NCBI RefSeq assembly: GCF_003576645.1 | Contig: NC_044925.1 | Coordinates: 18,579,404-18,643,403 of the forward strand | Direction: 5' to 3' | Length of the DNA: 64,000 nucleotides | Source: Ipomoea triloba | Taxonomy: Eukaryota > Streptophyta > Magnoliopsida > Solanales > Convolvulaceae | In this document: positions 12,096-23,849 of the stretch, in pieces | How positions within the stretch are numbered: position 1 is the stretch's first letter | How the letters are laid out: each line of letters starts with the position of its first letter | Notes under the pieces: generated by a model | Told to the model about the DNA's origin: nothing | The model's database searches: none | The model's input: the letters and a program-made list of their open reading frames with translations, nothing else | Position numbers and translations under genes: made by a program

Positions 12096-13340
12096 AGGGC
12101 TTAAGGATAAGCAAGTCAGAGCTAAAGTTCTCCTAAACCTGTATAAAAATAAAATAAGTAAATAAATAAGGCAATTATAGTGAGAAGTAAATTCTGAAAC
12201 GATGTACTTGTATAAATGTAGACTCTCATTTGTAGAAAGGGGCCATGAACTTTGACCAGAGAACTCCACATTTTCTCCACAAACTTCTAGGGAGAGAATT
12301 CTACAACAAAATTGTCAAAATTCCTCCATGAAATGTTACATATACACTATAAAATTCCTCCACAAACTTTACACTATGGATAATCAAGACTCAACTTTTT
12401 TACAGGCTACTTTTTAGACTAATTCTAATGATGGAGGAATTTTTCTGTCCTGTTAAAGTTTTTAGAAAATAATTTAAAAAAAAAAAAAAAAAAGACAATA
12501 TGAAATTTCAATGAGAAGTAAACTCTGGAATTTAAAGTTTTTAGAAAATAATTACAAACAAGACAATATGAAATTTCAATGAGAAGTAAACTCTGGAATT
12601 CTATACTTGTTCAACTGAACTGATCAAATTCCTGCAAAGTTGTATACTGCTACCTGAAAATTTTCACCAATCTCTATAATAGATAACCAAAACCAAAAAA
12701 TACGAGTAAACTTATCCCAATTTCCAAACCATGGTTTATTGGTTAGAGCTGAGCTGTTTGCATATAGCTATATATGCTGTAAAAATGTTGGTAAAGTAGT
12801 GACAATATTTTTTATGACATTTATTTTCATCACAAACACATTTTTGGTGGTGATGCTATTGTGAAGTCCATTATACTTCGCAATGTTTCATGACATACTT
12901 TTTCCCTTAACTGGCATTTATTTTAGTGAAAACTGTATACTTCTATGTCAAATTAATGTGTGGCTAAATAAAAGCATAGTTATATATACTTAAGCAATAC
13001 ATCAAGCACCTTATAGGCAATATGGACTTTTCAGTTAGCCAGAAAATTCGGGGCGAGGAAAGAATGCAGAAAAAGGATTTGGATTAAAATGCACTGATCA
13101 TGAGCGAAATACTTGGTTCTTACCGTGAAAGCCAGCAAATTTCCTGCCGGAACTAGCCTGAAAGTCTTTGATTCTGATTCCAAGCTGCAACAGATACACT
13201 CTTTCTGGAGATTCAGTCTTTGCGAAGATCCTGTGGGATTGGTACCGGTTCCAGGGCGTAAGGCCGAGAATTCGAACTAGTTCTGGCGGGAAAAGAAAAA
13301 AGCTGCCTGATCCTGCGGCTATGGAGGAACGAAGCTCAAT
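12096..13340 (-). other. INTS9 5' leader exons and leader intron
   Basis: Just upstream of the ATG there is a leader segment 12096-12138 preceded by an acceptor (TTTTTATACAG). A plausible first leader exon ends at 13124 with donor CACG|GTAAGAACC and begins near 13330. The intron between (about 985 bp) contains a near-exact local duplication (12520-12600). The leader-exon limits are inferred from splice-site appearance only. Confidence 0.5.
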
Positions 13341-13419
13341 ATATCTGTTTTTGTTGGGGAGCTTGATTGCACTTTGGCTAAAAGTTTCACGACTAATTTG
13401 GTCGTTTTTCTATTGAAAA

Positions 13420-14455
13420 AAAATTATAATATAAAATTCAGAAAGGTGATTTAAAATCTAACTGTTTTTTCAGGAGTTGTAGATTTTTTGGAGGAAAAAA
13501 AACTGTGAAATTATGGGAGCATAACGGTGAGGTTAAAGTAACTAGTATTGTTAAAAAAAAAGTAACTATTATTGTGGAAAGAAGTTTTTATTTAGAAAAT
13601 AATATTTATTGAGAGATTGAAATTAAAATAATAAAGTAAATATAAAAAGTATATAAAATATTAATGACATAATAGTTCTAAATAAACATTTTAAATGTTT
13701 CGTTTAAAAAAAAAAAGCATTTTAAATGTTGTAATTAAAAGCATTTTACCTTAATGAAAATTTGAATTAGAGTGGTTGAAATTTTGTGAGTGGTTGGAAC
13801 GTTGTGATTGAATCATCTCTTCGTGAGTGCCACATGTCACACGAGAGTAGTGAGCGCCCTGGGGAGAATATCTTCCTCCCCCTTCTTTCTCCCCTCTAAT
13901 CCTTTTTTTTTTTTTTGAAATATTCTCTCCCTTTCTCCCTTTTTCTCTTTCATTAGAAATGCTGTTATAAACACTCTAAAGGACCATATATGTGGCTGGA
14001 AGGGGATTTTAGAGTGTTTTATTTTTAGGATCATTTTATTGGCTTTGAAGTTTGAAGTTTTCCAAAATATTTTCAAGGGCTTACCATTTTTACATAAATA
14101 TGAGTTTTTTTTTTATTAAAAAAAAAACAAAACTAAAGCTAATATAATTCATAAGAATGCAAACTCAACACATGATCAAGAAAAGAGGGCTGAGCATTAA
14201 TCCACTCTATACAGCCTAACATAGAACGTACCTCTCTAGCTAGCCAACGTATGAGTAACATGTTACAAGGTTGATCTCGAAAATACAAGGAAATAACGGA
14301 AATACAAACAAAAAATTATCCACGAAGGATAATATTACAGGAAATATCACAACCTACAAAAAGGTTGAAAACCTGAACTACGGTTGAGGATGAAATCCGG
14401 ACGATCTCGGGTGGTTGGAAGCACGAGTCGTGTTGCCACTCTCCTTAAAACCTTA
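13420..14455. other. AT-rich intergenic, no gene seen
   Basis: Poly-A and poly-T tracts and short low-complexity DNA. I see no coding, RNA or clear transposon signal up to the gap. Confidence 0.4.
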
Positions 14456-15455
14456 NNNNNNNNNNNNNNNNNNNNNNNNNNNNNNNNNNNNNNNNNNNNN
14501 NNNNNNNNNNNNNNNNNNNNNNNNNNNNNNNNNNNNNNNNNNNNNNNNNNNNNNNNNNNNNNNNNNNNNNNNNNNNNNNNNNNNNNNNNNNNNNNNNNNN
14601 NNNNNNNNNNNNNNNNNNNNNNNNNNNNNNNNNNNNNNNNNNNNNNNNNNNNNNNNNNNNNNNNNNNNNNNNNNNNNNNNNNNNNNNNNNNNNNNNNNNN
14701 NNNNNNNNNNNNNNNNNNNNNNNNNNNNNNNNNNNNNNNNNNNNNNNNNNNNNNNNNNNNNNNNNNNNNNNNNNNNNNNNNNNNNNNNNNNNNNNNNNNN
14801 NNNNNNNNNNNNNNNNNNNNNNNNNNNNNNNNNNNNNNNNNNNNNNNNNNNNNNNNNNNNNNNNNNNNNNNNNNNNNNNNNNNNNNNNNNNNNNNNNNNN
14901 NNNNNNNNNNNNNNNNNNNNNNNNNNNNNNNNNNNNNNNNNNNNNNNNNNNNNNNNNNNNNNNNNNNNNNNNNNNNNNNNNNNNNNNNNNNNNNNNNNNN
15001 NNNNNNNNNNNNNNNNNNNNNNNNNNNNNNNNNNNNNNNNNNNNNNNNNNNNNNNNNNNNNNNNNNNNNNNNNNNNNNNNNNNNNNNNNNNNNNNNNNNN
15101 NNNNNNNNNNNNNNNNNNNNNNNNNNNNNNNNNNNNNNNNNNNNNNNNNNNNNNNNNNNNNNNNNNNNNNNNNNNNNNNNNNNNNNNNNNNNNNNNNNNN
15201 NNNNNNNNNNNNNNNNNNNNNNNNNNNNNNNNNNNNNNNNNNNNNNNNNNNNNNNNNNNNNNNNNNNNNNNNNNNNNNNNNNNNNNNNNNNNNNNNNNNN
15301 NNNNNNNNNNNNNNNNNNNNNNNNNNNNNNNNNNNNNNNNNNNNNNNNNNNNNNNNNNNNNNNNNNNNNNNNNNNNNNNNNNNNNNNNNNNNNNNNNNNN
15401 NNNNNNNNNNNNNNNNNNNNNNNNNNNNNNNNNNNNNNNNNNNNNNNNNNNNNNN
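14456..15455. other. assembly gap, 1000 N
   Basis: Run of exactly 1000 N. ORFs spanning it are artefacts. Confidence 1.
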
Positions 15456-15759
15456 GTGAAGTACATTTCGTAGTTTACTTCATCAACTAGTCTTTAGAGC
15501 ATGAGTGGTGAGATTATACGTGGCAATAATAGCATTATATAAATGTTTTTTACATTTATAATTTAATTACAATAATAAATTTGGAAAATTGTTATTGATT
15601 ATAGTACAATATGTATTTTCTTTTTTCTATTTTTTAATTGATATATAAGATACTAGACTACTGGTTAAGTTGTTAATATAGGCATGGTAAAGTTACCCCA
15701 AAAGCCCATTTGTATATTTAGCTAACAACATAGGAAGTAAAAATTGTTATATTGTAAAT

Positions 15760-15762
<3 letters not shown>

Positions 15763-15832
<70 letters not shown>
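15763..15832. repeat. (TA)n microsatellite
   Basis: About 35 uninterrupted TA units. Flanking sequence (15456-15762 and 15833-16318) is AT-rich, with a C-rich tract at 16150-16183 and no gene. Confidence 0.95.
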
Positions 15833-15838
<6 letters not shown>

Positions 15839-16332
15839 TTGGTATGACTAAAATATTTTAATTTCTATTAAATTTTTTTAGAAGGTATAGAGAGAAAAGC
15901 TAGGTATTTTAGAAAACTTCAATCAATATTTAATTGATTTTATTAAAAAGAAAATATCATCATCTATCTCAGTCTTACATTTTGAATTGGCTTGTTTGGA
16001 CGGCTTCAGAATGTGAACAGTACAGTAAGTGTAGCAACCTAGTTTTGGCATTATGGAGAAATGAATGAGTGGAGTAAATGAAGACACGAGGTATCTAGTT
16101 TGACAAATGAAAACAACCTTTTAAATGAGTTATTTCGGTCAATGGAATACTCCCCTGTCCCCCTCCCCCCCCACCCCCACCCCAATAACCTAACTTATTT
16201 TGTATTATAGATTTAGACTTAAATATCAACCACCTAGCTAATTTTTCAGAGTACGTCTTTCCATTTTATTTTTCTAATATCATATATTAAATTTCATCAT
16301 ATCAAAGAGGTGAATAAAAGTTTTCACTGCTA

Positions 16333-17166
16333 AACTCTTTGCTTCTTCTTTTCCTTGGTTCGGCAGCCGCAGCCGCCGCCTCCGCATGCTTAGCGGAGGC
16401 GGCGTCTTCTCCTCTTCACGATTGTCATTTTCTTTTGCTCTTTTCTCTCTGCCTCTCCTCTCCATTTTCGCCTCCCCCATCGCTGTCCACCACACCTACG
16501 ATCTCGCACTGTCGCCGTGTTCTTCGGCTATCGCCGCCCCATTTCCTTCCCTTCCGACATTATTCCTCTTCCCCAGCTTCGGAACTGTCAAGAAGTACAT
16601 CACCATTGAATAAGGAAAAGAAGGTTTTGGGTTTTGCAAAAGGTGAAGTAGGAAGGAGTGGTTTTTCTTGATTCAAAGCAGTGTTGTTTTTTTATTAGTA
16701 AGTTTTGTTGCTATTATATCTTTCGTTTATTTATCGAATTTGTTGCTTCTCGCATCTTTAGCAAGTTTATTCCCTCTCGCTTCTTTTGCGAGTTTATTCC
16801 CTCTCGTTTTTTTGGCGAGTTCTTGTTATAAGCGTACGTAGAACGATAATTGGTCATGGCGTATGTGAACCACAAAAGAATGAAGATTGATACTCGGGTG
16901 GTGTCAACGACTTTTGAACTAGAGTATGCCTTCATTATGTTTGACCAAATTACTATTGACAGTAAAGAAGTTTGGAGTGCTCCTGTCGACTTCAGCTTCA
17001 AATTTGTGAAACAGTCTGCGATTCAAGTTTTCGATAACATTGTTAGGAAATTTGTTTCTATGTCTAACTGTAAGGAATGTTTGTCCATTCCATTAATCTT
17101 TCTTGTAAACGTTTCCGCTTATGATTCAATGAATTAGTCTCGAGAGATTATTATAAAAAAAAAAAA
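16333..17166 (+). mobile_element. A-tailed retroposon, copy 1 of an unnamed family
   Basis: A GC-rich 5' part (16340-16600, Pro/Ser/Ala-coding in all frames) precedes a 3' part that can encode 95 residues (16850-17137), including KQSAIQVFDNIVRKFVSMS. It ends in an A-run at 17153-17167. It is flanked by 14-bp direct repeats differing at one base (16319-16332 and 17167-17180, AGTT(T/G)TCACTGCTA), as expected for target-primed insertion. Two further copies share the 3' part (48776-49440 and 54519-54640). No reverse transcriptase is present, so it must be mobilised in trans. The ORF is not a family I recognise. Confidence 0.65.
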
Positions 17167-17557
17167 AGTTGTCACTGCTAGAACATTGGTATATTTTGAC
17201 CAATGTTTTTGATCAGTATAGGACAAAATCTCTTCAAACCAAAATCGAGATTTAGAAACATAGTGAATGCAATTATATATCTAGGTCAAGGCCGATGGGC
17301 ATGGTCACCGTGGTCGAGATTCGGAGTCATACTCAAACCCGAATGTCTGGCCTCTTCGGACCCCCAACATTATATATATCTAGGCCTTAGAATAAATTTT
17401 GTGTGAGATATGTGATATTTTTAATTAAAATATATAATATTTTTTACAAGTGTAAAAAAAAATTTATTATATATATTTTAAATAAAAAATATTACTGTAC
17501 ATGTCTATCTCTTTAAAGATGATCTCAAACAAGGTTTACATATACAAGTAATTTAAG

Positions 17558-17838
17558 TAGGGGTGTTTATTTAGTTAATTCAGTTAATTACTGAATCGAA
17601 TTTCAAAATATTTTAACAATTAACTGAATTGAAATTCTTATTTTTAAATTAATAAAATTGAACTTTTTTTGAGTTAATAGGTTAGTTAACCGATTAGTCA
17701 AGAAAAATCTTAAATTTTATAAATAAAATTTGTAAATTTATAATTCCATACTACAAAATAGTCATTACATCAATACATAAATGATAAATTTTAAAAAATT
17801 ACAAAAAATTAAAACGCGCACACACACACATATATATA

Positions 17839-17903
<65 letters not shown>

Positions 17904-18090
17904 ATTCGGTTAACTATCCGTTAATTTAGTTAACCAACATGTTTGAACCGAATTAACTGTAAATTAAAATTCTTAAAAATTCTTAACCATTAACCGAACT
18001 GAAACATTTTAATTAAAAGATGGTTAACAGGTAAATTTTATTTATTAGGTTGGTTAATCATTTTTTTCAACAGAATTATGAACACCCTTA
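17558..18090. mobile_element. non-autonomous hAT element, 533 bp
   Basis: The termini are TAGGGGTGTTTAT on the left and, as reverse complement on the right, TAAGGGTGTTCATA. The 8-bp direct repeat AATTTAAG occurs at 17550-17557 and 18091-18098. Subterminal motifs GGTTAACTGAATT/AATTCAGTTAA recur in both arms, and an internal (TA)n tract spans about 17827-17897. TIR sequence plus 8-bp duplication is diagnostic of hAT. No transposase ORF. Confidence 0.85.
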
Positions 18091-18350
18091 AATTTAAGTA
18101 ATGAAAAATACTACTTAGATATGTATGTATGTAGACTCTCATCTCCTATTCCTAACTTCTATTTCCACCCTCACATTCTTAATATGATGAGTACTTTTTT
18201 GGAGACTCACGATAAAAATAACCTATCCTTTGGCACATACCATTACCGTGAACACGCTTGGAACACGCATCACGCAGTTTTGATTTTGACAGTAGTGCAT
18301 TAAATGAAAGCATTGCAATAATCGTCCAACACAGTTAGCAAATTAAAGTA

Positions 18351-18563
18351 TTCCTCTGTCCCATTTTACCTGTCCTATGTCAAACCAACTCTTCCTGCTT
18401 ATTTTCTTTAGTAATTTTTTATTATTTTTAAATTTAATTTTTTGTGTTTAATAGTACTTTTAATGTAATTTCTAAATATATAAATTTTATATATTAATGC
18501 TAAACTTAATAATATGAAAAATTACTTCAGTCAAGCAACCAGACATCCATTTTGGGATGGAGG
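18351..18563. mobile_element. Stowaway-type MITE in the epoxide hydrolase promoter
   Basis: The ends CCTCTGTCCCATTTT and (reverse complement) CCTCCATCCCAAAATGG match the Stowaway (Tc1/mariner) consensus. The target is TA (18349-18350 and 18564-18565). It is 213 bp and AT-rich inside. It ends six bases before the TATA box at 18570. Confidence 0.75.
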
Positions 18564-18569
18564 TAGTAG

Positions 18570-18576
18570 TATATAA
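18570..18576 (+). promoter_or_regulatory. TATA box of the epoxide hydrolase gene
   Basis: TATATAA lies 76 bp upstream of the chosen ATG (18652), with a short A/C-rich leader between. It is adjacent to the Stowaway element. Confidence 0.55.
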
Positions 18577-18651
18577 CAAAGCTCCATCTACTTGCTAAAT
18601 GCCACACAAACACAAAACACTACAACTCATACAGATATCTATCTACCTAAG

Positions 18652-19495
18652 ATGGAAGGCATCGAGCACAAAAGCGTGAACGTTAACGGGATCAACATGC
18701 ACGTGGCGGATAAGGGGCAAGGCCCCGTCATCCTCTTCCTCCACGGCTTCCCGGAGCTGTGGTACACCTGGCGCCACCAGTTGCAGTTCTTCGCCGCGCT
18801 GGGCTACCGCGCCGTGGCGCCGGATCTCCGCGGCTACGGCGAGACGGACGCCCCCTCCCACCCCTCTGCCTACACTTGCCTCCACGTCGTGGGTGACCTC
18901 GTAGCGCTCATTCAGTCCCTTGGGGTCGATAAAGTGTTCTTGGTGGCTCATGATTGGGGCGCCATTATTGGATGGTATTTCTGCATGTTCCGCCCTGACT
19001 TGGTGAAGGCGTTTGTCGATATCTCCGTGCCGTTCCGCCCGCGCCACCCCACGATGAAGCCGGTTGAAGCCATGAGGGCTTTCTTTGGAGAGGATTACTA
19101 CATCTGCAGATTTCAGGTAATTAATTAATTATATTTGCTTTCAAAAAAAAATTAATTATATTTCTCCCATAGTCCCATACTACAGTCTATTTTGACTAAA
19201 CTTTTTAAGTATTTTCTTTTAATATAGTCTCTCAATATAAAAATTATATATATATATATAATATTATAAAAATTAAATGGTAAATAATTTTAGTTAAATT
19301 TTATTAATAGAACCAGACACATACAAATAAAATAAGATGGTACACCTATATGTTTATGTACTGATTTTTTTATATAAATTTTTTCATGTTTGGCTATTTA
19401 AAAGAATAAAGTCAAAGATAAATATTTATTATGGTCAATAAATAGAATCTAATTTGGCTAAAAATATCTTCTTAAATTTTTAGTCTAAATACATT

Positions 19496-19526
<31 letters not shown>

Positions 19527-22160
19527 ATTTTTCATCCCTCCTCTCTATTCAAGCTACTTTATGAGTTATTATTGAATTATTACCACCAACTTGGAGGGTG
19601 TAGTTGAGTAGGAGGGACTCATTCACCCTTAACCAAAGGGGCAAGCTGTCCCACCCAATAGAAGATGTGCCTACAATCCAATGAGAAGATTAGGTACTGT
19701 GTTCAACGGTGGAAATCCTGAGTTATCCCGAAAAAAACTGAATTATTACCACCACCTCCATCACTAGTTCACTACCAACATTACACCACTTATTATTATA
19801 TTATTATATGTTCATTTTTAAGAAAATTAAATAAACAAACAAAAAGTAATTTTTTTTAAAACTTTCAGCCAAACAAAAAAAAAAAAAAGATTTCATGCCT
19901 TTAGCTAAACATTAAAAATTTAAAATATTTTTTTACAAAATAAGTCATTTTCTGAAAAATATTTTCTAGATCTTCAAATAGACTTTTAATGGTTAAATTG
20001 GTTAATTAGAAATAAATTGTTAATTAATGTGACGTAAAATATAATTAACAACTCTATACCATTTTAAACTAAACAAGGCCCCAGAGAGTTAGGTGCATAG
20101 AAGTAAAAGCACCGCCAATCTTTATCAATCTGCAAAAACAATTTTAATGTCACTAACTGTGCTGATCCAACTGTTAACCATAACTATGTTAATTAAGTTC
20201 CATCAACCAAACATAACCTGCCCCTTAAACAGTCTTTAGTTTACTAACATGACTTTTAATTCATGGAATGCAATACATCAGGGATATAATAAATTCTAGA
20301 TAATAGACTTATTTCGTTGTTTAGTTCAATTTTCATTTAACGAAATTTCAATATATGAAATTATATACTAATATATTCTTTTTACAAATGGGAATAGCCA
20401 TTATATTTCTAATAGTTATTTTGGTATATATTAGCTATTCTTAATTCTCTTATATGCCTTTGGTTCACGATATAGCTTGGGAATGGGCTATTTCTCTTAC
20501 ATGGAGAATAACCATTGGAATAAGAGTTTGTATTAGACTGTTCTTAGCTTGAATTTTTAAAATAATGGGGTGTCTGATAAATAGTTGTTAGTTGATTGGG
20601 TTAATAAGTTTAACTAGTTGATTTTTTTTTTGAGTACTACTGACTCTATTACAATGTAGTATATTTAACTAGTTGATAGTATTAGTTGATTGTAGAAAGA
20701 TGTTTTGTAAATTAGACCTTAGCTAATAGGTGATTACATGCAAAATTACTTTCTCAAAAAGCTGATAGAAAAACTTGTTTTGAAAAGTTTTTTTGAATTT
20801 TAGCATTTTGAAACAATAAGCTGTTTTATAAAGCTAATTAATTAAACATTCATATTAGATGTTTAATTAACCAAATCGAACATCTAATAGTGCTTAAACA
20901 AGTCAAAATTAGCTGATAACCTAACTATGTTACCAAACAATGCAATATATTTTTGTAATGTGTAATTTGTGTTTGATTATTATTAAAGTCACCCTTAATT
21001 ATGTTTTGTACGTTGCAGGAAGAAGGAAGGATTGAATCTGATATCGCCATACACGGCAGTGAAAAAGTTCTGAGGAAAATATTCACTGATCGAAAAGCAG
21101 GGCCTCCATGCTTACCAAAGGAAAATCCCTTTGGCATTTCCACGGATGATGCTAAACAGCCTAAATTACCGTCTTGGTTATCCGAACAAGACCTCAAGTA
21201 CTACGCTTCCAAGTATGACCTCAAGGGCTTTACCGGCGGATTGAACTATTATCGCTCACTAGATCTGTAAGTATGATTATTGTTAAGATCGAGCTTTTAC
21301 CATTACGCCAAAAGTTATAGTTAATAGTAGTGAAAACGTAACTTTATTTCTTTATAAATACCCATCACATTTTCGATAGGTAAGGTCCTTGGACATGACT
21401 TTTTAGTTTTTACCGGCCCAGGCCTAGGCCTAACAAACTCATAGCCACCAGATTAAATTTGGTCATTTACGGGCCTCCACCAAAAATTTCCTCCTCTCTG
21501 GGTTAATTTTAACTGCATAATTTTTGCTTTTGCTGGACTCCCTGTGACTGAGCTCTGTTAGGATAAGCGATTACCACAATGCCGAAAGATATAGCTAGTA
21601 GTAAAGGCTTAACTTTGTTAGGATAAGAAATTACCACCAGGCTGAAAGCTATAACTAGTAGCAAAGACGCAACTTTATCCCATCGCATTTTCGAGAGGAA
21701 GGTGGGTGGACTTTGCCTTCACTGATCTCCGATCCGCTTAATAATTTTCTAGCCACCAATTGATGAAATTGACCCTTTATCCACCTCTGCCCAATAGCTA
21801 TAATATTTATATTTCTTTTATACTTATATATATATATATATATAATACAAGAAATTAAAAAATGGAACATAATAATTGTGTGAGCTAAATGAAATTGTGG
21901 ATGGTTGTAGAAACTGGGAGTTAACAGCAGCATGGACAGGGATAGAAGTGAAAGTTCCAGTGAAGTTCATGGTTGGGGATATGGATATGGTTTACACTAC
22001 ACCAGGAATAAAGGAATATGTACATGGGGGTGGGTTCAAGAAAGATGTTCCATTGCTGGAAGAGATTGTTGTGATAGAAGGAGGTGGCCATTTCCTCAAC
22101 CAGGAAAGACCAGATGAGGTCAACCATCACATCCATCATTTCATCAACAACTTCTCCTGA
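18652..22160 (+). CDS. soluble epoxide hydrolase
   Basis: Three exons, 18652-19116, 21019-21266 and 21911-22160, give 320 residues, the usual plant length. The start MEGIEHKSVNVNG is typical of the family; an upstream in-frame ATG at 18592 lies too close to the TATA box. Residues visible: oxyanion motif HGFPE (31-35), nucleophile Asp101 in HDWGA, lid tyrosines in EDYYICRF (149/150) and GGLNYY (about 233), acid Asp263 in GDMD, and base His298 in GGGHF. It would hydrolyse fatty-acid epoxides to diols in the cytosol (cutin monomers, oxylipins). Exon 1 is strikingly GC-rich while exons 2 and 3 are not. Intron 1 (1.9 kb) contains SINE-like and MITE insertions. It appears intact. Confidence 0.92.
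19580..19745 (+). repeat. SINE-like segment in epoxide hydrolase intron 1
   Basis: GGGTGTAGTTGAGTAGGAGG resembles a tRNA-type A box, and the segment ends in an A-rich run (CCCGAAAAAAACTG). The B box is not clear, so the classification is tentative. Confidence 0.35.
20560..20945. mobile_element. MITE related to the one in the pectinesterase gene
   Basis: It shares GTTAGTTGATTGGGTTA, TTGATTGTAGAAAG, TTTCTCAAAAAGCTGATAG and a terminal ACCAAACAATGC with the element at 29926-30227. It lies in intron 1 of the epoxide hydrolase gene. It is interrupted by a T-rich insert at about 20622-20660, and its ends are degraded. Confidence 0.5.
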
Positions 22161-22384
22161 ATTGCAATATATGTGTGTTTGTGTATGGGTATGCTGCTTC
22201 AATTCATTCTATTGAATAAACTTGTAGAGCGTGAACTATGTTTCTGCTTTTCAATTTAGACTTCTTTCTGCACCTCAGTTACCATTGTCACACTTTTCTT
22301 TTTCTTTGGGGAAATAACATTTTAATTCCCTAGTATAAATTTATTATATAAGTTATTTACAGATTTAAGGCTGCTCCATACTCA

Positions 22385-22470
22385 AAGTCAAGAATAGAAC
22401 CTTTAATATTTAGTTAAGGATGGATAACTCCCTTGCACTCAACCACACCCCAAGTTACAGTATATGTATT
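22385..22470 (-). repeat. Au-like SINE fragment
   Basis: On the minus strand GGGTGTGGTTGAGTGCAAGG is an A-box-like start, followed by AGGTTCTATTCTTGAC (B-box-like). It lies 225 bp downstream of the epoxide hydrolase stop. Confidence 0.4.
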
Positions 22471-23145
22471 TAATCTCTAGCATTACAAAGCTAAATCCAT
22501 CACTTCAATAAGAGTTTAAAAACTAAATTTATGCTTCGCTGACATTTTTTTTTAAACTTCTACATTTTTCTTTTCACACAATGTATTTTAGTAGGTTATG
22601 AAAATGCACTAATGGTAAGCACACCGCATCAAAATCTAGTAAAACTTTTTTGTCAATATAGGAAAATCATTTTATAATGTACGTAAATATTTAATTAATT
22701 AATGTTACAAGAAAATAACATTGTAAAGTTATTTATTAAGCATTTTAAGTCCTAACTTTTTTGGTTAGTTTAAATTACTTTATGAGTACTTTAGTGATTG
22801 TGATGTTACAATGTCTCTTTACACTACGGAGTAATTATTATTATTATTCCAACAAAAATTATTGTACACTAAACCTACTGTCCTATGTAAAAAAAAATAA
22901 AAAAAATTAAATAGTGTTCTTCATTGCATGGGCGCCATGCATGTTGCATGTTTTCATGACAAGCTGACAACCTTAGTGTTCATTAAATTAACATTTAATT
23001 TAAAGTGAATTCGGTGTTGTTGTCTCTGAGCTGAGAAAAATTGATTAGTCAACATTTTTATTTGTAGACTTGTAGCTAGGTTGACAACTGTCCATAGTCA
23101 TAACTTGTTCCAACTAACATTCTGTTTCCCACACAGGAGAAGTTA

Positions 23146-23467
23146 GGGGTTGTTTGGTTGAGTGTAGTTTGGGGGAATTATAATTTATTGAATTGCAATT
23201 CAATGAATTTTTAAACTATATTGTTTGGTTAGAGGGAATTACATTGTTTGAGGTTATTATTATTATTATTATTATTATTATTGCTCTACAACGTAACATC
23301 TACTATAACATAAGGACGTTTTAATTATTTTGTCGTTCCTTACATTTCAATTCCCTGTACTCCTATTCTACCAAATAATTTCAATTTCTACTTTATTCAT
23401 TGAATTGTAATTTCACCGAATTACAATTCTTTCCCCCCTAATTCCCTCTTCCCAACCAAACTCCCTG
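23146..23467. mobile_element. Tourist-like (PIF/Harbinger) MITE
   Basis: The left end is GGGGTTGTTTGGTTG and the right end CCAACCAAACTCCCTG, flanked by TTA on both sides (23143-23145 and 23468-23470). Internal sequence has AATTGCAATTCAATG-type palindromic motifs and a (TTA)n tract near 23255-23281. It is 322 bp with no ORF. Confidence 0.65.
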
Positions 23468-23849
23468 TTAAAGTGTAGTGTGACCATATTTCCATTGTAG
23501 AACGTGCCATAAGCTTTTACTCTTCTCACATGCTGTGTTCTCTACTCTTCTCTGCATAAGTGTAATGTGACAAGTTCACGCAGCTGTTTTGACTTTAGCT
23601 TAGTAGCTTTGCCTACGATAATTGATCTTGGTGGATTCAATAATTTTTCTCCTCCCCCATCCTCGATTATATACTGTAATAAATGTAAAGATTTTAGAAC
23701 ATATTTTAAAAAAATTATATCTAATAGTATAAAAATTTGATATAAAAGTTTAGTTTAAATAATATTTTTCATATAATTTTGTAAGAGTACAAATGATGCT
23801 CATATTACCTTAATTATAATTGGCTAATTATTTGTCAAAAATATTAATT

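Noticed and set aside
11622..12269. 215-residue ORF with an N-terminus reading MEFSGQSS
   Set aside because: Its first part is INTS9 leader and intron; splice sites and the MKL start fit the family.
18592..18651. Upstream start (MLNATQTQ...) for the epoxide hydrolase
   Set aside because: Only 22 bp from the TATA box and absent from the family; MEGIEH is the usual start.
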